Origin: Polaromonas sp.
GTDB lineage: Bacteria > Pseudomonadota > Gammaproteobacteria > Burkholderiales > Burkholderiaceae_C
Length of the DNA: 59,408 nt
Reading direction: 5' to 3'
NCBI GenBank assembly: GCA_013823635.1
Contig: PNML01000007.1
Coordinates: 1 to 59,408, forward strand
A model generated the notes under the pieces. It did no database searches, was not told the DNA's origin, and saw nothing but the letters and a program-made list of their open reading frames with translations. The position numbers were made by a program, and so were the translations under genes. Positions 45,686-55,475 of the stretch are shown in pieces. Position 1 is the first letter of the stretch, and each line of letters opens with the position of its first letter.

Positions 45686-46944
45686 GCGGTTTGCAGTTTG
45701 GCCAGCCGTTCACTGGCTGGTGGGTGAGAGTAATAGAACCACACAAACCAGGGATCGGGTGTGAGGGTGGTGGCGTTGTCCTGGTGCAATTTGAGCAGCG
45801 CAGAGCGCAGGGCGGTGCCATCGGCTTTGCTGGCCGCAAAGTGATCGGCCTCGAATTCATCGCGGCGCGACTTGGCGGCCAGCAGTGGGGAGAGGTAGAA
45901 CGTCAACAATGGGATGGTCAGCACGAACAGCAGCAAGGCCAGCGCGTCGTTGCCCCCCTGGAGATTGGGCTCGACACCCAGCCCCAGGTAAAACCAGCTT
46001 TTGCCCGACAACCATCCCAGCAGGGCAAAACCGCCCAGTGCCAACACCGCCATGGTGACCATGCGTCGGCGAATGTGGCGGTGGTGGAAGTGCCCCAGCT
46101 CGTGCGCCAGCACCGCATCGACCTCATCGGGCGACAGCTGCGCCAGCAGGGTGTCGTAAAACACCACCCGCTTGGCGGCTCCCAGGCCGGTGAAGTAGGC
46201 GTTGGCGTGGGCGCTTCTGCGGCTGCCATCCATCACAAACAGTCCTTTCGCTTTGAAGCCACAGCGCGCCATCAAGTTGGTCACCCGGTCCTTCAGGGTG
46301 TTGTCCTCCAGCGGCTGGAAGCGGTTGAACAACGGCGCGATCAGCGTGGGGTATATCACCATCAGCAACACGTTGAAGGCCATGAAGCAGCCCCAGGCCC
46401 ACAGCCACCACAGCGTGCCTGCACTGGCCATCAGGAACAGCACCACCGCCACAATGGGCAGTCCGACGATGGCGGCCACCACCATGCCTTTCAGGCCATC
46501 GAGCAACCAATCTTTCGGGGTGGTTCGGTTGAAGCCGTACCGCTCCTCCAGTCGAAACGTGCGGTACCAGGCCAGCGGCGCATCCAGCAAACTGCCCACC
46601 AGCGCAAACGTGCCCACCAGTGCCAGCTGCTGCCACAGGCCGGAGGGCAGGGTGCTGAGCAGCCATTGGTTCAGGCTGTTGAGTCCGCCCAGCAGCGTCC
46701 AACCCAGCACCAGCGCCGCCTGCCAGGTCACCTCTGCCAGAGACAGGCGCCCTTTCGCCAGTGTGTAGTCAGCCGCTTTCTGGTGGGCGGCCAGTGGGAT
46801 GGTCTGGGCAAACGCCGACGGCACCGCCGCGCGGTGCTGGCTCACATGCCGGGCCTGCCGTGACAGCAGCCACAGCTGCGTCCCGGTGACCGCCATCAAG
46901 AGGAAGGAAAAGGCCCAGATGAGCCAAGTGGTCGGTTCAAACAT
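45682..46944 (-). CDS. M48 family (Ste24/CAAX-type) metalloprotease
   Basis: The 420-aa inner-membrane zinc protease has several N-terminal spans with [18 protein letters not shown], a Ste24p landmark. The active site [13 protein letters not shown] is at about residues 275-287, with [18 protein letters not shown] before it and the third metal ligand region [11 protein letters not shown] near 365. In the family it acts in membrane-protein quality control. It is divergent from orn (86 nt between starts), and its stop overlaps the ATG of the short frame leading to rsgA. Confidence 0.92.
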   Translation of the reverse strand: MFEPTTWLIWAFSFLLMAVTGTQLWLLSRQARHVSQHRAAVPSAFAQTIPLAAHQKAADYTLAKGRLSLAEVTWQAALVLGWTLLGGLNSLNQWLLSTLPSGLWQQLALVGTFALVGSLLDAPLAWYRTFRLEERYGFNRTTPKDWLLDGLKGMVVAAIVGLPIVAVVLFLMASAGTLWWLWAWGCFMAFNVLLMVIYPTLIAPLFNRFQPLEDNTLKDRVTNLMARCGFKAKGLFVMDGSRRSAHANAYFTGLGAAKRVVFYDTLLAQLSPDEVDAVLAHELGHFHHRHIRRRMVTMAVLALGGFALLGWLSGKSWFYLGLGVEPNLQGGNDALALLLFVLTIPLLTFYLSPLLAAKSRRDEFEADHFAASKADGTALRSALLKLHQDNATTLTPDPWFVWFYYSHPPASERLAKLQTA

Positions 46945-47030
46945 GCGCCGAGTCTAATCAGCTGCCAGGCCAGACGCCGCCGAAAGGGTGTTGGCCTGTG
47001 CGGTCTGCGCCCATGGGTGAAAATCCAGGC

Positions 47031-47651
47031 ATGACACCTCACCGCTCCGTTGCCACCTCTTGCGGCACCACCGAACAGGCCGAAGGCCCACCTGCGCTGG
47101 CGCGCAGTGATCTCAACCTGGTCTGGATAGACTGCGAAATGAGTGGTCTCGATCCCGACAAAGAATTCATCCTGGAAATTGCGGTGGTCATCACCGGCCC
47201 ACAACTCAGCCCCCGCATTGAAGGGCCGGTGCTGGTGCTTCACCAGCCCGATGCCGTGCTGGATGGCATGGACAAATGGAACAAGGGTACCCACGGCCGC
47301 AGCGGGCTGATCGACAAGGTCAAGGCCAGCACCCTTACCGCAGAGCAGGCCGAGGCGCAGCTGTTGGCTTTCATTGCCCGCTACGTGCCCAAGCATGCGT
47401 CACCTTTGTGTGGCAACACCGTGCACCAGGACAGGCGATTTCTCGTCAATTACATGCCCAAACTGGAGGCCTATCTGCATTACCGCTGCCTGGATGTCAG
47501 CACCCTCAAGGAACTGTCGCGCCGTTGGCGGCCCGATGTGTACAAGGGCTTCAAGAAGAAGCAGCGGCACACCGCTCTGGCCGATGTGAACGAATCCATC
47601 GATGAACTCATCCACTACCGTGAGCATTTTTTGCTTGGCTTACCATCCTGA
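47031..47651 (+). CDS. orn: Oligoribonuclease
   Basis: 3'-5' exonuclease of 206 aa that degrades di- to pentaribonucleotides, including pGpG from c-di-GMP breakdown (an EAL protein is encoded at 13.9-17.1 kb). DEDDh residues lie in [30 protein letters not shown], and [19 protein letters not shown]. About 25 unconserved residues precede the core, so the start (ATG 47031, or 47013) is uncertain. The pseudouridine synthase gene begins 2 nt later. Confidence 0.95.
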   Translation: MTPHRSVATSCGTTEQAEGPPALARSDLNLVWIDCEMSGLDPDKEFILEIAVVITGPQLSPRIEGPVLVLHQPDAVLDGMDKWNKGTHGRSGLIDKVKASTLTAEQAEAQLLAFIARYVPKHASPLCGNTVHQDRRFLVNYMPKLEAYLHYRCLDVSTLKELSRRWRPDVYKGFKKKQRHTALADVNESIDELIHYREHFLLGLPS

Positions 47652-47653
47652 GC

Positions 47654-48418
47654 ATGGTCACCATGAACTTGCAGGACATTTTGTTTTCCCAGGGCTTTGG
47701 CACCCGGCGCGTGTGCGCGGGCCTGATTCAGCAGGGGCTGGTCACGGTGTCTGGCGCGGTGTGCACCGATACCCTGGCCGAGTTTCAGCCCAACGGTTTG
47801 CAGTTCACCGTTCAGGGTCAGGCCTGGGCCTACCACGAGCGTGCCTACCTGGTGCTGCACAAACCCGCTGGGTACGAGTGCTCCCAAAAGCCCGGCATGT
47901 ACCCCAGTGTGTACACCCTGCTGCCCAGCCCGCTTCGCACCAGGGGGGGCGGTGCGGCGGCGGGTGTGCAAGCCGTGGGGCGGCTGGATCAGGACACCAC
48001 CGGTTTGCTGCTGCTGAGTGACGACGGCAAATTCATCCACCGCATGAGTTCGCCCAAACACCATGTGCCCAAGGTGTATGACGTGACCACCAAACACCCG
48101 GTGGACAGCCAACAACTGCAGCGCCTGTTGACCGGTGTGGTGCTGGATGACAGTCCAGTGCCCGTCAGGGCCGCTGCGGCGGTGCAGACCGGCAGCCACC
48201 GCCTGGACCTGACCTTGACCGAGGGCAAGTATCACCAGGTCAAACGCATGCTGGCAGCGGTGAGCAACCGGGTGGAGGCGCTGCACCGCGCACGCATCGG
48301 CAGCCTGGTGCTGGCAGACGACTTGCCATCAGGTCAGTGGCGTTGGCTCACGCCAGGCGAGGTGCAGGCGCTGTACTCGCCCCAGAAGGTGACACAGGCG
48401 TCACCCGTCGTGGAGTGA
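47654..48418 (+). CDS. RsuA/RluE-family pseudouridine synthase
   Basis: The 254-aa enzyme has an S4 RNA-binding domain (NLQDILFSQGFGTRRVCAGL). The catalytic domain has LVLHKPAGYECSQKPGMYPSV, catalytic Asp in VGRLDQDTTGLLLLSDDG, and EGKYHQVKRMLAAV. The long-form YECS version of the HKPAG motif suggests 16S rRNA U516 synthase RsuA, but RluE/F cannot be excluded. ATG 47663 (MNLQDIL) is the alternative start and fits the family better. It starts two bases after orn. Confidence 0.9.
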   Translation: MVTMNLQDILFSQGFGTRRVCAGLIQQGLVTVSGAVCTDTLAEFQPNGLQFTVQGQAWAYHERAYLVLHKPAGYECSQKPGMYPSVYTLLPSPLRTRGGGAAAGVQAVGRLDQDTTGLLLLSDDGKFIHRMSSPKHHVPKVYDVTTKHPVDSQQLQRLLTGVVLDDSPVPVRAAAAVQTGSHRLDLTLTEGKYHQVKRMLAAVSNRVEALHRARIGSLVLADDLPSGQWRWLTPGEVQALYSPQKVTQASPVVE

Positions 48419-48442
48419 AGGAAAGGGCAGAGAGGCACTCGC

Positions 48443-49390
48443 ATGGGTTTGATTTTTGATGCTTTCTGGCGCGCGGTGGCCTACTGCCTGCACCCGAGGG
48501 TGGTGGCGCTGTCGTTCCTGCCGCTGGTGCTGATGGTGGCGCTGTCGTTTGGTTTGGGCTACTTTTTTTGGGAGTCGGCGGTGGCCGGCGTGTCCGCATG
48601 GCTCACCGACAACGAACTGCTGTCGCTGGCGCTGAACTGGCTGGACAAAGTGGGGGCGGGTGGCCTGCGAGCCGTGCTGGGTCCGCTCATCATCCTGTTT
48701 CTGGCCACGCCGGTCATCGTGGTGCTGTCTCTGCTGCTGGTGGGCTGGTTGATGACGCCGGCCATGGTCACGCTGGTGTCCGGTCGCCGCTTCCCATCGC
48801 TGGAGAAACACAAAGGGGCATCGTGGTGGGGCAGCCTCTGGTGGTCGCTGGTCTCCACCGTCATGGCGTTGCTGGCGCTGATGGCCTCTTTGCCACTGTG
48901 GCTCATTCCCCCACTGATCATGGTGCTGCCACCGCTGATCTGGGGCTGGCTGACCTACCGGGTGTTCACCTTCGATGCCTTGGCCGAACATGCCACGGTG
49001 GACGAGCGCAAGCTCCTGTTTGCCCGCCACCGGCACCAATTTTTGCTGTTGGGTGTGGCCTCCGGCTACCTGGGTGCATTGCCCAGCGTGTTGTGGGCGT
49101 CAGGGGCCATGTTCATCGCCATGGCGCCGCTGCTCATCCCATTGGCCATCTGGTTGTACACCCTGATTTTTGCCTTCTCCTCACTGTGGTTCACCCACCT
49201 GGCGTTGACGGTGCTGGAGCGCTTGCGTGCACAAGACCAGCGGCCCAAGCCTGGCTATGCGGCGGCGCAGGCTGCGGTTCGTGTCCGTGCCGGGACCATT
49301 GCCGACAGCGACGCCGTGACCGATGTTCCCGCAGGTGGTGCCGCGACAACCCCAGCTTTGCCCCCACCGGCGGGTGACAAGCGCCTCTGA
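48443..49390 (+). CDS. EI24 domain-containing membrane protein
   Basis: The 315-aa inner-membrane protein has about six spans. It starts MGLIFDAFWRAVAYCLHPRVV and has LLLVGWLMTPAMVTLVSGRRFP, WGSLWWSLVSTVMALL, WGWLTYRVFTFDALAEHAT and LLFARHRHQFLLLGVASGYLGALP. This resembles the EI24/CysZ-like family (CysZ is a sulphate channel), but no cysteine-synthesis genes are near. The hydrophilic Ala/Asp C-terminal tail looks disordered. GAGAGG precedes the start. Confidence 0.85.
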   Translation: MGLIFDAFWRAVAYCLHPRVVALSFLPLVLMVALSFGLGYFFWESAVAGVSAWLTDNELLSLALNWLDKVGAGGLRAVLGPLIILFLATPVIVVLSLLLVGWLMTPAMVTLVSGRRFPSLEKHKGASWWGSLWWSLVSTVMALLALMASLPLWLIPPLIMVLPPLIWGWLTYRVFTFDALAEHATVDERKLLFARHRHQFLLLGVASGYLGALPSVLWASGAMFIAMAPLLIPLAIWLYTLIFAFSSLWFTHLALTVLERLRAQDQRPKPGYAAAQAAVRVRAGTIADSDAVTDVPAGGAATTPALPPPAGDKRL

Positions 49391-49407
49391 CACTCAGGTA
49401 TTGGCCC

Positions 49408-50238
49408 ATGGCACATCCCACCCCCACCTTTGGTGCCTTGATCATCGGCGACGAGATACTGTCCGGCCGCCGTGCCGACAAGCACCTCCCCAAGCTCATT
49501 GAGTTGTTGAACGCGCGCGGCCTGTCGTTGGCCTATGCGTACCACGTGGGCGATGACCCGGCCCGCATCACCGCGCTGCTGGCGAATGCCTTTGCCAGCG
49601 GTGACGTGGTTTTTTCGTTTGGCGGCATCGGCGCCACCCCCGATGACCACACGCGGCAGTGTGCAGCGGCAGCGTTGGGGCAGCCTCTGCGTTTGCACCC
49701 AGAGGCCAAAGCCCTGATCGAGCAGCGCATGTTGGATTTGGCCAAGCAGCAGGGTCAAACCGTCGATCTGGCCCACCCTGACAGCCTTCAGCGGCTGAAC
49801 ATGGGCGTGTTCCCGGCATCGGCCTCCATCATTCCCAATCCCTACAACCAGATTCCCGGTTTTTCCTGTCAAGGTACAGGCCCTGGGGCGGTGCATTTTG
49901 TGCCGGGGTTCCCGGTCATGGCCTGGCCCATGGTGGAATGGGTGCTGGACACCCGGTATGCCGACTGTTTTTCCGTGGGCGCGTGGATGGAGAAATCCGT
50001 GATCGTTTATGGTGCGATGGAAGCCACGCTCACCCCCCTGATGGAACGCATCGAGCAGACGCACCCCGGCATCAAGGTGTTCAGTCTGCCCAGTGTGGAC
50101 CACCCCGAGCACGGGCGCCACATTGACCTCGGGGTCAAAGGGCCAGTGTTGCAGGCCGATGCGGCGTTTGTGGACTTGCTGGCGGGTTTGAATGCCCGTG
50201 CGCTTCACCTGGGCCCCGAATTGGTGCGCCATCAGTGA
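49408..50238 (+). CDS. CinA N-terminal/molybdopterin-binding-like domain protein
   Basis: The 276-aa protein has the MoCF-biosynthesis fold of CinA-type proteins: ALIIGDEILSGRRADKHLP, VVFSFGGIGATPDDHTRQC, PQNxxQIPG-like NPYNQIPGFSC and FVPGFPVMAWPMVEWVL. It lacks the C-terminal amidohydrolase domain of full CinA/PncC. Characterised relatives hydrolyse nucleoside-diphosphate derivatives such as ADP-ribose; the role here is unknown. The first NtrC-like site of the glnA promoter begins one base after its stop codon. Confidence 0.88.
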   Translation: MAHPTPTFGALIIGDEILSGRRADKHLPKLIELLNARGLSLAYAYHVGDDPARITALLANAFASGDVVFSFGGIGATPDDHTRQCAAAALGQPLRLHPEAKALIEQRMLDLAKQQGQTVDLAHPDSLQRLNMGVFPASASIIPNPYNQIPGFSCQGTGPGAVHFVPGFPVMAWPMVEWVLDTRYADCFSVGAWMEKSVIVYGAMEATLTPLMERIEQTHPGIKVFSLPSVDHPEHGRHIDLGVKGPVLQADAAFVDLLAGLNARALHLGPELVRHQ

Positions 50239-50276
50239 GCACCAGCATGGTGCGTAAATGATTTAAATTGGTGCAT
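50239..50276 (+). promoter_or_regulatory. Predicted NtrC binding sites upstream of glnA
   Basis: Site 1, GCACCAGCATGGTGC (50239-50253), is a perfect GCACC-N5-GGTGC palindrome, nearly identical to the strong E. coli glnA enhancer site. Site 2 (50260-50274) keeps one good half (TTGGTGC). Centres are 21 bp apart, two helical turns, and about 125-147 bp upstream of the predicted start of transcription. Confidence 0.8.
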
Positions 50277-50366
50277 AAATAAACTCACCCGCCCGCAGCG
50301 GGTTTCCCTGTTTGTGTGCAGTCGCAGGGCACAATACCGGGTGAAGCGGTTGGTCAGTGCCTCTTG

Positions 50367-50383
50367 TGGCATGGAAACTGCTT
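50367..50383 (+). promoter_or_regulatory. Sigma54 promoter of glnA
   Basis: TGGCATGGAAACTGCTT has the invariant GG and GC separated by exactly 10 bp, as the -24/-12 rule requires. It lies about 50 bp before the glnA ATG and downstream of the NtrC sites. Confidence 0.8.
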
Positions 50384-50434
50384 GAGTGGATTGTTCAATT
50401 TCCAAACCCGTAATCAGCCCATAGGAGATTTCTG

Positions 50435-51850
50435 ATGGCCAAGACCGTCGCAGACGTGATGCAAATGGTGAAAGACAACGAAGTCAAGTTCGTTGACTTC
50501 CGGTTCACCGACACCCGTGGCAAACAGCACCACACCACGGTGCCCGTGTCCCACTTTGACGAAGACAAATTTGTGTCTGGCCATGCGTTTGATGGTTCTT
50601 CCATTGCAGGCTGGAAAGGCATCGAAGCCTCCGACATGCAGCTCATCCCCGACCCCAACACGGCCGTCGTGGACCCCTTCATGGAAGAAACCACGTTGCT
50701 GTTGACTTGCGATGTGATCGAGCCCACCGATGGCAAGTCCTACGACCGCGATCCCCGCTCCATCGCCAAGCGCGCGGAAGCCTACCTGAAGGCATCCGGC
50801 CTGGGCGACACCGCCTATTTTGGCCCTGAGCCAGAGTTCTTCATTTTTGACGGCGTGCGCTGGAGCAACGAGCCCGGCAACGTCATGTACGAAATCGAAG
50901 AATACGAAGCGCCCTGGAACACCGGCGCCAAGCTCGAAGGCGGCAACCGCGGCCACCGTCCCACCGTCAAGGGCGGCTACTTCCCTGTTCCCCCAGTCGA
51001 CAGCACGCACGACATGCGCGCCGAGATGGCCCTGATCCTGGAAAGCCTGGGCATTCCCGTGGAAGTGTTCCACCACGAAGTGGCGGGCGCAGGTCAGAAC
51101 GAAATCGGCACCAAGTTCAGCACGCTGGTCGAGCGCGCCGACTGGACGCTGCTGCAGAAGTACGTGGTGCACAACGTGGCCAACGCCTACGGCAAAACCG
51201 CCACATTCATGCCCAAGCCTTACGCTGGCGACAACGGCTCCGGCATGCACGTTCACCAGTCGGTCTGGAAAGACGGCAAGAACCTGTTTGCCGGTGACGG
51301 CTATGCCGGTCTGAGCGACTTCGCCCTGTACTACGTGGGTGGCATCATCAAGCACGCCCGTGCCCTGAACGCCATCACCAACCCCGGCACCAACAGCTAC
51401 AAGCGCCTGGTGCCCCACTTCGAAGCCCCGGTCAAGCTGGCTTACTCCGCCAAAAACCGCTCGGCCTCCATCCGCATCCCTTACGTGGCCAACCCCAAGG
51501 GCCGTCGCGTGGAAGCCCGCTTCCCCGATCCATTGATGAACCCCTACCTGGGTTTTGCCGCACTGCTGATGGCCGGTCTGGACGGCGTGGAAAACAAAAT
51601 CCACCCCGGCGAAGCCGCCACCAAAGACCTGTACCACCTGCCCCCCGAGGAAGACAAGCTGGTGCCCACGGTCTGCCACAGCCTGGACCAGGCTCTGGAG
51701 GCGTTGGATGCCGACCGCGCCTTCCTGACCAAGGGTGGTGTGTTCACCGACTCCATGATCGATGCCTACATCGACCTGAAGATGCAGGAAGTGACCCGCT
51801 TCCGCATGGCCGTGCACCCTGTTGAATACGACATGTACTACAGCCTGTGA
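50435..51850 (+). CDS. glnA: Glutamine synthetase type I
   Basis: Dodecameric GS of 471 aa that makes glutamine from glutamate, ammonia and ATP. Landmarks: [62 protein letters not shown] and [15 protein letters not shown]. The adenylylation tyrosine is Y400 in DLYHLPPEE, so activity should be controlled by GlnE. Expression is predicted to depend on sigma54 and phosphorylated NtrC; ntrB and ntrC lie just downstream behind a terminator. GGAG precedes the start. Confidence 0.97.
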   Translation: MAKTVADVMQMVKDNEVKFVDFRFTDTRGKQHHTTVPVSHFDEDKFVSGHAFDGSSIAGWKGIEASDMQLIPDPNTAVVDPFMEETTLLLTCDVIEPTDGKSYDRDPRSIAKRAEAYLKASGLGDTAYFGPEPEFFIFDGVRWSNEPGNVMYEIEEYEAPWNTGAKLEGGNRGHRPTVKGGYFPVPPVDSTHDMRAEMALILESLGIPVEVFHHEVAGAGQNEIGTKFSTLVERADWTLLQKYVVHNVANAYGKTATFMPKPYAGDNGSGMHVHQSVWKDGKNLFAGDGYAGLSDFALYYVGGIIKHARALNAITNPGTNSYKRLVPHFEAPVKLAYSAKNRSASIRIPYVANPKGRRVEARFPDPLMNPYLGFAALLMAGLDGVENKIHPGEAATKDLYHLPPEEDKLVPTVCHSLDQALEALDADRAFLTKGGVFTDSMIDAYIDLKMQEVTRFRMAVHPVEYDMYYSL

Positions 51851-51865
51851 TCAGCGATTGATCCC

Positions 51866-51897
51866 AAAAAAAGGGACGGCCTGGCCGTCCCTTTTTT
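51866..51897 (+). terminator. Terminator of glnA
   Basis: GGGACGGC (51873-51880) pairs with GCCGTCCC (51884-51891), flanked by an A tract and TTTTTT. It separates glnA from the DUF4124-ntrBC group. Confidence 0.92.
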
Positions 51898-51995
51898 GTT
51901 GGTGCGCCGCACGGGGGCAGCCCCAACTCGCACAGGGGCACTTTTGGGCGATACTGGGCATCACAGTGGCAAGAACTGTTGCTCTGGAGAATGGA

Positions 51996-52583
51996 ATGCC
52001 TCACATGAATTTTTCTGCCGGCGGTTGGCGCATGGCTTGGTTGGCGTGTGCCGCGCTGGCCGGGTGCGCATGGGGGACTGCCCAGGCACAAGACCGCATT
52101 TACCGTTGCGGCAACGAATACACCAACAACCCCACACCCGCCCAAAAGAAGGACTGCACGCCGCTGGAGGGGGGCAACGTCACGGTGGTGCAAGGCACAC
52201 GCGCCACCGGCGGCAAGGCCAGTGGTGGCAACGCCAAATCCAGCAGCGTGGCCTCCGCCGATCAGCCGCGTGTGGATCCCGCTGTGCAAAAGGCGCGGGA
52301 CAGCGACGCCCGCGCCATCCTGGAGGCCGAGTTGCGCCGCGCGGAGGCGCGCCTGCTGGAGGTGCAGCGGGAGTACAACGGCGGCCAGCCCGAGCGCCGT
52401 GGTGTGGAGTTGCGCAACCCCGCGCTCTACAACGAGCGCATTGCCGATCTCAAGGCCAGTCTGGCCAGGGCCGAGGCCGATGTGGCGGGCATACGGCGCG
52501 AGTTGCAGCGTGTTGGCGGTGCCGCCACGCCTGCGGCGTCCAGTGCCCAGGCGGCAGCGGGCAACGCACCGGCGCCCCGTTGA
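51996..52583 (+). CDS. DUF4124-type exported protein upstream of ntrB
   Basis: The 195-aa precursor has a signal peptide (WRMAWLACAALAGCAWGTAQAQ). A short DUF4124-like beta start (DRIYRCGNEYTNNP) and a Ser/Gly-rich linker follow. The long C-terminal coiled coil is rich in Ala, Arg and Glu (about 105-175, ILEAELRRAEARLLEVQREY and onward) with an Ala/Pro tail. Start ATG 51996 has GGAG seven bases upstream; ATG 52005 is an alternative. Its stop is one base before the ntrB start, so it is co-transcribed with the nitrogen sensor, although a functional link is not evident. Confidence 0.8.
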   Translation: MPHMNFSAGGWRMAWLACAALAGCAWGTAQAQDRIYRCGNEYTNNPTPAQKKDCTPLEGGNVTVVQGTRATGGKASGGNAKSSSVASADQPRVDPAVQKARDSDARAILEAELRRAEARLLEVQREYNGGQPERRGVELRNPALYNERIADLKASLARAEADVAGIRRELQRVGGAATPAASSAQAAAGNAPAPR

Positions 52584-52584
52584 C

Positions 52585-53676
52585 ATGGCCGCAGCAAAAG
52601 GTCCGAAAAGCCAGGTGCCATCCCCCGCGTCGCGTTTCCAGTCGCTGGACCTGCTGGCCACCCTGGTGGCGGTGGTGGCCACCGACGGACACCTGTTGTT
52701 TGTGAACGCGGCGCTGGAGGATGCGCTGGGTTTGTCCCGGCGTGGGGTGGCGGGCACGCAGTTGGCCGATTTTTTCACCCAACCCAATGTGCTGCTGAAC
52801 GCCTTGTCCGGCGCCAGGGGCAATGAATTTGCGGCCCTGCGCTACGACGCCTGGATCAAATGCCACCACCGCGAGCCCATGCCCGTGCACGTGGTGGTGG
52901 CCCAAACCGAGGTGCCCAACGAAGTGGTGGTGGAGCTGCTGCCCCTTGAGCAGCAAACCCGGCAAGACAGGGAGGAGCGCCTCATCGACCAGGCGCAGGC
53001 CAACAAGGAACTCATCCGCAACCTGGCCCACGAAATCAAGAACCCCCTGGGTGGCATACGCGGTGCCGCCCAGCTGTTGCAGATGGAGCTGGAGTCGCGC
53101 GAGCTCATCGAGTACACGCAGGTCATCATCCACGAGGCCGATCGGCTGCAAACCTTGGTGGACCGCCTGCTGGCGCCCCACCGCCGACCACACGTGGTGG
53201 GGGATGTGAACATCCACGAGGTGTGCGAACGGGTCCGCTCGCTGATCCTGGTGGAGTTTCCCAAGGGTCTGAAGGTGGTGCGGGACTACGACGCGTCGCT
53301 GCCCGAGTTCCGGGGCGACCGCGAGCAGCTCATCCAGGCCGTGCTCAACATCGCCCACAACGCCGCGCAGGCGCTGGCCGCGCGCTTGCAGGAGGGTGAC
53401 GCCGAGATCATTTTCAAGACGCGGGTGGCGCGCCAGGTCACTTTCGGCAAGCAACGCTATCGCCTGGCACTGGAATTGCATGTCATCGACAACGGGCCCG
53501 GCGTGCCGGATTCGATCAAGGACCGTATTTTTTACCCGCTGGTGTCGGGGCGCGAAGGCGGGTCTGGGCTGGGGCTGACCCTGGCGCAAACCTTTGTCCA
53601 GCAGCACCACGGTCTGATCGAGTGCGACAGCGTTCCCGGGCGAACCGACTTCAAGATATTGATTCCCCTGCCTTGA
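52585..53676 (+). CDS. glnL: Nitrogen regulation sensor kinase NtrB
   Basis: Soluble histidine kinase of 363 aa. The N-terminal PAS domain (about 18-125, FQSLDLLATLVAVVATDGHLL) binds PII in homologues. Phospho-acceptor H149 lies in RNLAHEIKNPLGGIRGAAQLL. HATPase motifs are VLNIAHNAAQAL, VIDNGPGVPDSIKDRIFYPLVSG-like and GGSGLGLTLAQTFVQQH. It phosphorylates NtrC under nitrogen limitation. It follows the DUF4124 gene by one base and precedes ntrC by 74 nt. Confidence 0.95.
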   Translation: MAAAKGPKSQVPSPASRFQSLDLLATLVAVVATDGHLLFVNAALEDALGLSRRGVAGTQLADFFTQPNVLLNALSGARGNEFAALRYDAWIKCHHREPMPVHVVVAQTEVPNEVVVELLPLEQQTRQDREERLIDQAQANKELIRNLAHEIKNPLGGIRGAAQLLQMELESRELIEYTQVIIHEADRLQTLVDRLLAPHRRPHVVGDVNIHEVCERVRSLILVEFPKGLKVVRDYDASLPEFRGDREQLIQAVLNIAHNAAQALAARLQEGDAEIIFKTRVARQVTFGKQRYRLALELHVIDNGPGVPDSIKDRIFYPLVSGREGGSGLGLTLAQTFVQQHHGLIECDSVPGRTDFKILIPLP

Positions 53677-53750
53677 AGTCGAGCGGGAGCACCCGACTTC
53701 ACACCAAAGGGCGGGGTTGAATCGAACAAGAGGCAAAAGGAAACGAACGC

Positions 53751-55355
53751 ATGAAACCCATCTGGATCGTGGATGACGATCAGTCCATCCGGTTCGTTCT
53801 TGAAAAAGCGCTGCTGCGTGAGAACCTGCCCACCCGCAGCTTCACCAACCCGCAGGAGGTGCTGACCGCCCTGAGCGACGGCAACGACGAGCAGGGCCCC
53901 CAGATCCTGGTCAGCGACATCCGCATGCCCGGGGGCTCTGGCCTCGACCTGCTGGACAAGGTCAAGAAGAAGCTGCCCGGTCTGCCCGTCATCATCATGA
54001 CGGCGTTTTCCGACCTGGACAGCGCCGTGTCTGCCTTTCAGGGCGGCGCGTTCGAGTACCTGCCCAAGCCCTTCGACCTGCCCAAGGCGGTGGAGCTGAT
54101 CCGCCGCGCGGTGGAGGAAAGCCAGCGCGAAGAGGTGGCCGAGGAGCGCATGGCCGCCACCCCCGAAATGCTGGGGCAGGCGCCCGCCATGCAGGACGTG
54201 TTCCGCGCCATTGGCCGCCTGAGCCAGAGCAACGTCACGGTCATGATCACCGGGGAGTCGGGCTCGGGCAAGGAGCTGGTGGCGCGTGCGCTGCACAAGC
54301 ACTCGCCGCGCGCCAACGGACCGTTTGTGGCCATCAACACGGCCGCCATTCCCAAAGACTTGCTGGAGAGCGAGCTGTTTGGCCACGAGCGCGGCGCCTT
54401 CACCGGTGCGCAAACCATGCGCCGGGGCCGGTTTGAGCAGGCCGATGGCGGCACCCTGTTTCTGGACGAAATCGGCGACATGCCGTTTGACCTGCAAACG
54501 CGCCTGTTGCGGGTGCTGTCCGACGGACACTTTTACCGCGTGGGTGGGCACAGTGCGGTCAAAACCAATGTGCGCGTCATCGCCGCCACCCACCAGAACC
54601 TGGAGCAGCGGGTGAAAGAGGGCGTGTTCCGCGAAGACCTGTTCCACCGCCTGAACGTCATCCGCCTGCGCCTGCCCGCCCTGCGCGAGCGCCGCGAGGA
54701 CGTGCCCATGCTGGCGCGCCACTTCCTGGTGCAAAGCGCCAAGCAGCTGGACGTGGAGCCCAAACGCATCTCCGAGGCGGCCTTGCAGCGCCTGGCGTCG
54801 TTCGACTTTCCGGGCAACGTGCGGCAGTTGGAAAACGTGTGCCACTGGCTGACGGTGATGGCCCCGGCACAGGTCATTGAGGTCAAAGACCTGCCGCCCG
54901 AGGTGCTGTCCGTGGGGGCCACCGAGGCCGCTGCGCCGGTCGATGGTCCAATGCTGGCCGCTTCGCACGACGGGGTGCTGGCCCAGGTGGTGCCACCCGT
55001 TGCGACGGCGGTGGCAGGGGCCGATGGGGTGGAGTCCCCACCCCACCACACCAGCCTGGGCTTTGCGCAACCGGTGGGTGAATACCACCCGCTGCCCGTG
55101 GCGGGGGCCGAGCCGCCCGCCACCGGGGCACCGGTCGCCCTGGAAGAGTGGGAACGCGGTCTGCAGGCCGAGGCAAAAATCCTGCTGGAGTCCGGCCGCG
55201 AAGATGTGTGGGACGTGTTGACCCGCCGGTTTGAAACCCGCCTCATCCTCACCGCACTGGCCAACACCCGTGGCCGGCGCATTGAGGCGGCCCACAAACT
55301 GGGCATAGGCCGCAACACCATCACCCGCAAAATCCAGGAACTGCACCTGGAGTGA
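53751..55355 (+). CDS. glnG: Nitrogen regulation response regulator NtrC
   Basis: Sigma54 activator of 534 aa. The receiver has D11/D12 and phospho-acceptor D56 in VSDIRMPGGSGL. The AAA+ domain has Walker A GESGSGKE (168-175), the sigma54-contacting GAFTGA (215-220) and LFLDEIGDMP. The Fis-type helix-turn-helix at the end is GRRIEAAHKLGIGRNTITRK. E. coli NtrC is about 469 aa; the excess is an Ala/Pro/Val-rich linker at about 388-462 between AAA+ and the DNA-binding domain. Its expected target is the glnA enhancer at 50239-50276. Confidence 0.96.
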   Translation: MKPIWIVDDDQSIRFVLEKALLRENLPTRSFTNPQEVLTALSDGNDEQGPQILVSDIRMPGGSGLDLLDKVKKKLPGLPVIIMTAFSDLDSAVSAFQGGAFEYLPKPFDLPKAVELIRRAVEESQREEVAEERMAATPEMLGQAPAMQDVFRAIGRLSQSNVTVMITGESGSGKELVARALHKHSPRANGPFVAINTAAIPKDLLESELFGHERGAFTGAQTMRRGRFEQADGGTLFLDEIGDMPFDLQTRLLRVLSDGHFYRVGGHSAVKTNVRVIAATHQNLEQRVKEGVFREDLFHRLNVIRLRLPALRERREDVPMLARHFLVQSAKQLDVEPKRISEAALQRLASFDFPGNVRQLENVCHWLTVMAPAQVIEVKDLPPEVLSVGATEAAAPVDGPMLAASHDGVLAQVVPPVATAVAGADGVESPPHHTSLGFAQPVGEYHPLPVAGAEPPATGAPVALEEWERGLQAEAKILLESGREDVWDVLTRRFETRLILTALANTRGRRIEAAHKLGIGRNTITRKIQELHLE

Positions 55356-55407
55356 GGGGCTGCGCACCACGGTGTGGCCCCACATTTACAGTCAAAACGC
55401 CTGCTGG

Positions 55408-55475
55408 CGCTTGTTGTGAAACAACAGTGTGCTACTAATATAAATTCATAGCACACTGTTAAATGGCATCAAGCA
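55408..55475. repeat. Head-to-head pair of TAGC-N20-AGCG elements
   Basis: A minus-strand copy (55408-55434) and a plus-strand copy (55449-55475, ending AAGCA) face each other across 14 nt. Their first 12 bases (TAGCACACTGTT) are identical, so 55423-55434 and 55449-55460 form a perfect 12-bp hairpin stem. It lies between the converging ntrC and xth genes and may also help end transcription. Confidence 0.75.

Noticed and set aside
51967..51983. TGGCAAGAACTGTTGCT as a second sigma54 promoter before the DUF4124-ntrBC group
   Set aside because: GG and GC are 11 bp apart instead of the strict 10, and the site would lie only about 13 bp before the start codon. Sigma54 does not tolerate this spacing.
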